From positions 1-8,256 of the forward strand of contig CAJLCS010000080.1 in the NCBI GenBank assembly GCA_905205195.1: a stretch of DNA of 8,256 bases. Reading direction: 5' to 3'. Below the pieces are notes generated by a model. The model saw nothing but the letters and a program-made list of their open reading frames with translations, was not told the origin of the DNA and did no database searches. This document shows positions 5,651-8,256 of the stretch, one piece after another; the first letter of the stretch is position 1, and each line of letters starts with the position of its first letter. Origin of the DNA: an uncultured Eubacteriales bacterium (GTDB taxonomy: Bacteria; Bacillota; Clostridia; Oscillospirales; Oscillospiraceae). Made by a program: the position numbers and the translations under genes.

Positions 5651-7423
5651 TTATTCCTTGACGATGGCAATGTGGACGTCGTCCAGCTGCTTCTGATCGA
5701 CCACGCTGGGGGCACCGGTCATCAGGTCCTGGGCGTTTTTGTTCATGGGGAAGGTGATGACCTCCCGGATGGACTCTTCGCCGGTGAGCAGCATCATCAG
5801 CCGGTCCACGCCGGGCGCCGCACCGGCATGGGGGGGCGCGCCGTAGGTGAAGGCGTTGTACATGGCAGGGAACTTGGCCTTTACGTCGTCCTCGCCCAGG
5901 CCCACCATTTCGAAGGCCTTGACCATGATTTCCGGATCATGGTTCCGGACGGCGCCGGAGGCGGACTCGTAGCCGTTGCACACCAGATCGTACTGGTCGG
6001 CGTTGATGGCCAGCAGCTTGTCGGTGTCGCCCTCGGCATCCAGCAGCGCCTGCATGCCGCCCTGGGGCATGGAGAAGGGGTTGTGGCAGAATTCCAGCTT
6101 GCCGGATTCCTCGCCGATTTCGTACATGGGGAAGTTGACGATCCAGCAGAAGGCGTACTGCTCCTCGTCGAAGTGGCCGGGAATCTGGCGGCCCATCAGG
6201 ATCCGGATCACACCGGCGGTTTTCTGGGCGGCGGCCTTCTTGCCTGCGGCCATGCACACGAAAGAGCCGGGCTTCAGGTTCAGCTTTTCGATGAAGGCAT
6301 CCTTGCACCCGGCGAGGAACTTGGAAATGCCGCCGGTCAGGTTGCCCTGTTCGTCCACCCGGACCCAGCAGGCCTTGCTGGCGGTCTGCACTTCCACGTC
6401 GGCCAGCAGCTTGTCGATCCATTTCCGGGTCTGGCTGAAGTTGTCCACGGCCACGGCCTTGACGACGGCGCCCTCGAAGGGACCGAAGCCGCAGCCCTGC
6501 ACCACGTCGGAAATGTCCTGAATTTCCAGATCAATCCGCAGGTCCGGCTTGTCGGAGCCGTAGCGCTCCATGGCGTCGTTGTAGGCGATGCGGCGGAAGG
6601 GGGCCTGGGCCACCCGATCCCTGTACTTGCCGAACTTCTCAAACACGGGCACCAGCACGTCCTCCAGCACGGCCAGCACGTCTTCCTGAGACGCAAAGGC
6701 CATCTCCATATCCAGCTGGTAGAATTCGCCGGGGGTCCGGTCGGCCCGGGCGTCCTCGTCCCGGAAGCAGGGGGCAATCTGGAAATAGCGGTCGAAGCCG
6801 GAGGTCATCAGCAGCTGCTTGAACTGCTGGGGTGCCTGGGGCAGGGCATAGAATTTGCCGGGGTGATTTCGGGCGGGCACCAGATAGTCCCGGGCGCCTT
6901 CCGGGGAGGAGCTGGTCAGGATGGGGGTGGAGATTTCCAGGAAGCCCTTTTCGATCATCCGCCGCCGCAGCTCGGCCACCACGTTGCACCGCAGCACGAT
7001 GTTGTTCTTGACCGCCGGGTTCCGCAGGTCCAGATAGCGGTACTTGAGCCGGACGTTCTCGTCGGCGTCCCGGCTCTTGTTGATTTCAAAGGGCAGGGAG
7101 TTGTGCTGGCATTTGCCCAGCACCTGAATATTCTGAGGCACCACTTCGATGTCGCCGGTGGGGAGCTTGGGGTTCTTGCTCTCCCGCTCCCGGACGGTGC
7201 CGGTGACGGAAATGGTGGATTCCTTGTTGATGGATTTGACGATTTTCATCATCGCCTCGGTTTCCACCACGATCTGGGTGGTTCCGTAGTAGTCCCGCAG
7301 CACCAGGAAGGCAAAGCTGGAGCCGACCGCCCGGACGTTTTCCAGCCAGCCGGCCAGAGTGACGGTTTTCCCCGCATCCGCAAGCCGCAGCTCGCCGCAG
7401 GTATGAGTTCTGGATTGGGTCAT
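5651..7423 (-). CDS. aspS: Aspartate--tRNA ligase (AspRS), class II
   Basis: Charges tRNA-Asp with aspartate in the cytoplasm. At 590 residues it has the bacterial layout: N-terminal OB-fold anticodon-binding domain (about 1-105), class II catalytic core, and the inserted GAD domain (about 290-430). Motif 2 begins FRDEDARADR (220-229); motif 3 is around GVDRLMMLL (538-546); LPQAPQQFKQ (194-203) is the aspartate-site segment. Motif 2 continues PGEFYQLDMEM rather than the common PEFTQIDxEM, and motif 3 has AAPGVDR rather than AFGLDR. From memory these variants resemble alphaproteobacterial AspRS. The start has AAGGGG (7433-7438) 9 nt upstream. The short leader leaves no room for a T-box riboswitch. 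Whether it also charges tRNA-Asn cannot be decided here. Confidence 0.96.
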   Translation of the reverse strand: MTQSRTHTCGELRLADAGKTVTLAGWLENVRAVGSSFAFLVLRDYYGTTQIVVETEAMMKIVKSINKESTISVTGTVRERESKNPKLPTGDIEVVPQNIQVLGKCQHNSLPFEINKSRDADENVRLKYRYLDLRNPAVKNNIVLRCNVVAELRRRMIEKGFLEISTPILTSSSPEGARDYLVPARNHPGKFYALPQAPQQFKQLLMTSGFDRYFQIAPCFRDEDARADRTPGEFYQLDMEMAFASQEDVLAVLEDVLVPVFEKFGKYRDRVAQAPFRRIAYNDAMERYGSDKPDLRIDLEIQDISDVVQGCGFGPFEGAVVKAVAVDNFSQTRKWIDKLLADVEVQTASKACWVRVDEQGNLTGGISKFLAGCKDAFIEKLNLKPGSFVCMAAGKKAAAQKTAGVIRILMGRQIPGHFDEEQYAFCWIVNFPMYEIGEESGKLEFCHNPFSMPQGGMQALLDAEGDTDKLLAINADQYDLVCNGYESASGAVRNHDPEIMVKAFEMVGLGEDDVKAKFPAMYNAFTYGAPPHAGAAPGVDRLMMLLTGEESIREVITFPMNKNAQDLMTGAPSVVDQKQLDDVHIAIVKE

Positions 7424-7460
7424 GGTTGATTACCCCTTGTTTCTATGATTTAGCGCTCCT

Positions 7461-7489
7461 ATTTTCTCACAGATTAACGGGAATGTCAA
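7461..7489 (-). promoter_or_regulatory. Probable promoter of aspS
   Basis: On the minus strand a perfect -35 TTGACA (7489-7484) and GAAAAT (7466-7461, 4 of 6 matches) are spaced 17 bp apart. The start would fall near 7454, giving a leader of about 30 nt to the aspS ATG. Confidence 0.48.
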
Positions 7490-7512
7490 TCGGTTCCCCG
7501 GGAAAAATCCGG

Positions 7513-7541
7513 TGGAAAATGGCCGGCACCTGTGGTATACT
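7513..7541 (+). promoter_or_regulatory. Probable extended -10 promoter of the rRNA methyltransferase gene
   Basis: TATACT (7536-7541, 5 of 6 matches) is preceded directly by TGG, an extended -10. TGGAAA (7513-7518) lies 17 bp upstream as a moderate -35 (4 of 6). Transcription would start near 7548, about 27 nt before the GTG start. It is back to back with the aspS promoter. Confidence 0.55.
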
Positions 7542-7561
7542 GATGGTGAGAAACGGACAAA

Positions 7562-7566
7562 AGGAG
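7562..7566 (+). promoter_or_regulatory. Ribosome binding site that fixes a GTG start
   Basis: AGGAG lies 8 nt before GTG at 7575. A nearer TTG at 7571 is in another frame that shows no protein similarity and stops at 7759, whereas the GTG frame gives MLPAAFLSRM, the usual N-terminus of RsmF-type proteins. Confidence 0.75.
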
Positions 7567-7574
7567 ACGGTTGC

Positions 7575-8256
7575 GTGCTGCCTGCGGCATTTTTATCGCG
7601 GATGAAAATCCAATTGGGAGAGGACTACGATGCCTACCTGCAAAGTCTGGAGCGCCCCCGGGCGGTGGCGCTGCGGATGAATCCCGGCAAGGGACCGGCA
7701 CCGGTGCTGCCCTTTGTGGGGGAGCCGGTGCCCTGGGAGCCGCTGGGGTACTATTATGACCCCGCCGCCCGGCCCGGCCTGCACCCTTTCCACGAGGCGG
7801 GCGTATATTATTTACAGGAGGCCAGCGCCATGGCGCCGGTGACGCTGCTGGACCCAAGGCCGGGAGAGCGGATCTGCGACCTGTGCGCGGCCCCCGGCGG
7901 CAAGTCCACCCAGATTGCCGGGCGGATGGCGGGGCAGGGGCTGCTGCTGTGCAACGAATTCAGCCCGAAACGGGCGAAAATCCTGTCCCGGAACATCGAG
8001 CGGATGGGGGTGGCCAATGCGTTGGTGACCAACGAAACACCGGCCGCCCTGGCCCGGCGGCTGCCCGGCTGGTTTGACCGGGTGCTGATCGACGCGCCCT
8101 GCTCCGGAGAGGGAATGTTCCGCAAGGAAGAGGCGGCGGTGACGGACTGGAGCGAGGAAACCGTGGCCATGTGCGCCCGGCGGCAGGCGGAAATTCTGGA
8201 CGCCGGGGCGGCGTTGGTGCGGTCCGGGGGACGGTTGGTGTATTCCACCTGCACCT
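7575..8256 (+). CDS. RsmF/RsmB-type rRNA (cytosine-C5) methyltransferase, C-terminus beyond the window
   Basis: A SAM-dependent enzyme of the NOL1/NOP2/Sun family that methylates cytosine C5 in rRNA. The visible 227 codons run from a GTG start into the catalytic domain. CAAPGGKST (104-112) is the SAM-binding motif I. DAPCSGEGMF (173-182) is motif IV with Cys176, which releases the product. YSTCT (223-227) is motif VI with the attacking Cys226, where the window ends. The N-terminus (MLPAAFLSRM, then RPRAVALRMN at 27-36) and the GEGMFRK form favour the RsmF-like subgroup, as in Firmicutes 16S rRNA methyltransferases, over RsmB. The usual C-terminal RNA-binding domains are not visible. The exact target base cannot be read from the sequence. 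Confidence 0.9.
   Translation, partial: MLPAAFLSRMKIQLGEDYDAYLQSLERPRAVALRMNPGKGPAPVLPFVGEPVPWEPLGYYYDPAARPGLHPFHEAGVYYLQEASAMAPVTLLDPRPGERICDLCAAPGGKSTQIAGRMAGQGLLLCNEFSPKRAKILSRNIERMGVANALVTNETPAALARRLPGWFDRVLIDAPCSGEGMFRKEEAAVTDWSEETVAMCARRQAEILDAGAALVRSGGRLVYSTCT

Noticed and set aside
5609..7429. A long open frame (606 codons) on the plus strand, antisense to aspS
   Set aside because: It mirrors aspS in the frame kept open by GC-rich third positions. Its translation is Gly/Val/His-rich and low in complexity, with no recognisable domain, while aspS is unmistakable on the other strand.
7424..7460. T-box riboswitch ahead of aspS
   Set aside because: The leader is only about 30 nt from the likely start, far too short, and there is no T-box sequence or terminator hairpin.
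7571..7759. TTG-started frame just after the AGGAG site
   Set aside because: It is out of frame with the methyltransferase, stops after 62 codons and shows no family features; the GTG at 7575 explains the ribosome site better.
1..8256. CRISPR array, tRNA or rRNA genes
   Set aside because: No regularly spaced direct repeats were seen, nor any tRNA cloverleaf or rRNA signature sequence on either strand by eye.

Overview
The window looks like chromosome from a fairly high-GC member of the Clostridia (Oscillospiraceae/Ruminococcaceae-like). The evidence is Firmicutes-type AGGAGG ribosome binding sites, a SpoIIQ-like M23 protein typical of endospore formers, a clostridial potABCD order, and GC-rich third codon positions. 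This placement is inference from gene content, not from a marker gene.

Layout from left to right. Positions 1-100 are the end of an IS3-family (IS150-like) insertion sequence. It carries the first 12 codons of an OrfA transposase that runs off the left edge. The tip of the element lies against what seems to be half of a rho-independent terminator downstream of potD. Positions 137-3987 hold a compact minus-strand operon, potA-potB-potC-potD, with coding regions that overlap or sit 14 bp apart, encoding a complete spermidine/putrescine ABC importer. Its promoter lies at 4038-4066, inside an inverted repeat that could be an operator. A 329-bp intergenic region (3988-4316) separates it from a divergently transcribed, membrane-anchored M23 peptidase resembling SpoIIQ (4317-4976), which ends at a strong terminator (5004-5034).

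Convergent to it, on the minus strand, are a LOG/TIGR00730-family nucleotide phosphoribohydrolase (5052-5588) and, upstream of that, aspS (5651-7423), with a perfect 15-bp hairpin between them. A divergent promoter region (7424-7574) serves aspS and, on the plus strand, a GTG-started RsmF/RsmB-type rRNA m5C methyltransferase (7575 to the right edge) that is cut off inside its catalytic motif.

PotA energises the PotB/PotC channel and lipoprotein PotD delivers polyamine to it. AspS and the rRNA methyltransferase are translation genes. The LOG protein is a nucleotide-metabolism enzyme, and the M23 protein probably acts at the forespore/mother-cell interface. Most of the window is ordinary core genome. 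I do not see an undescribed system. The points most worth checking are the IS junction in the potD terminator, the symmetric elements around the pot promoter and upstream of the M23 gene, and the unusual AspRS subtype.
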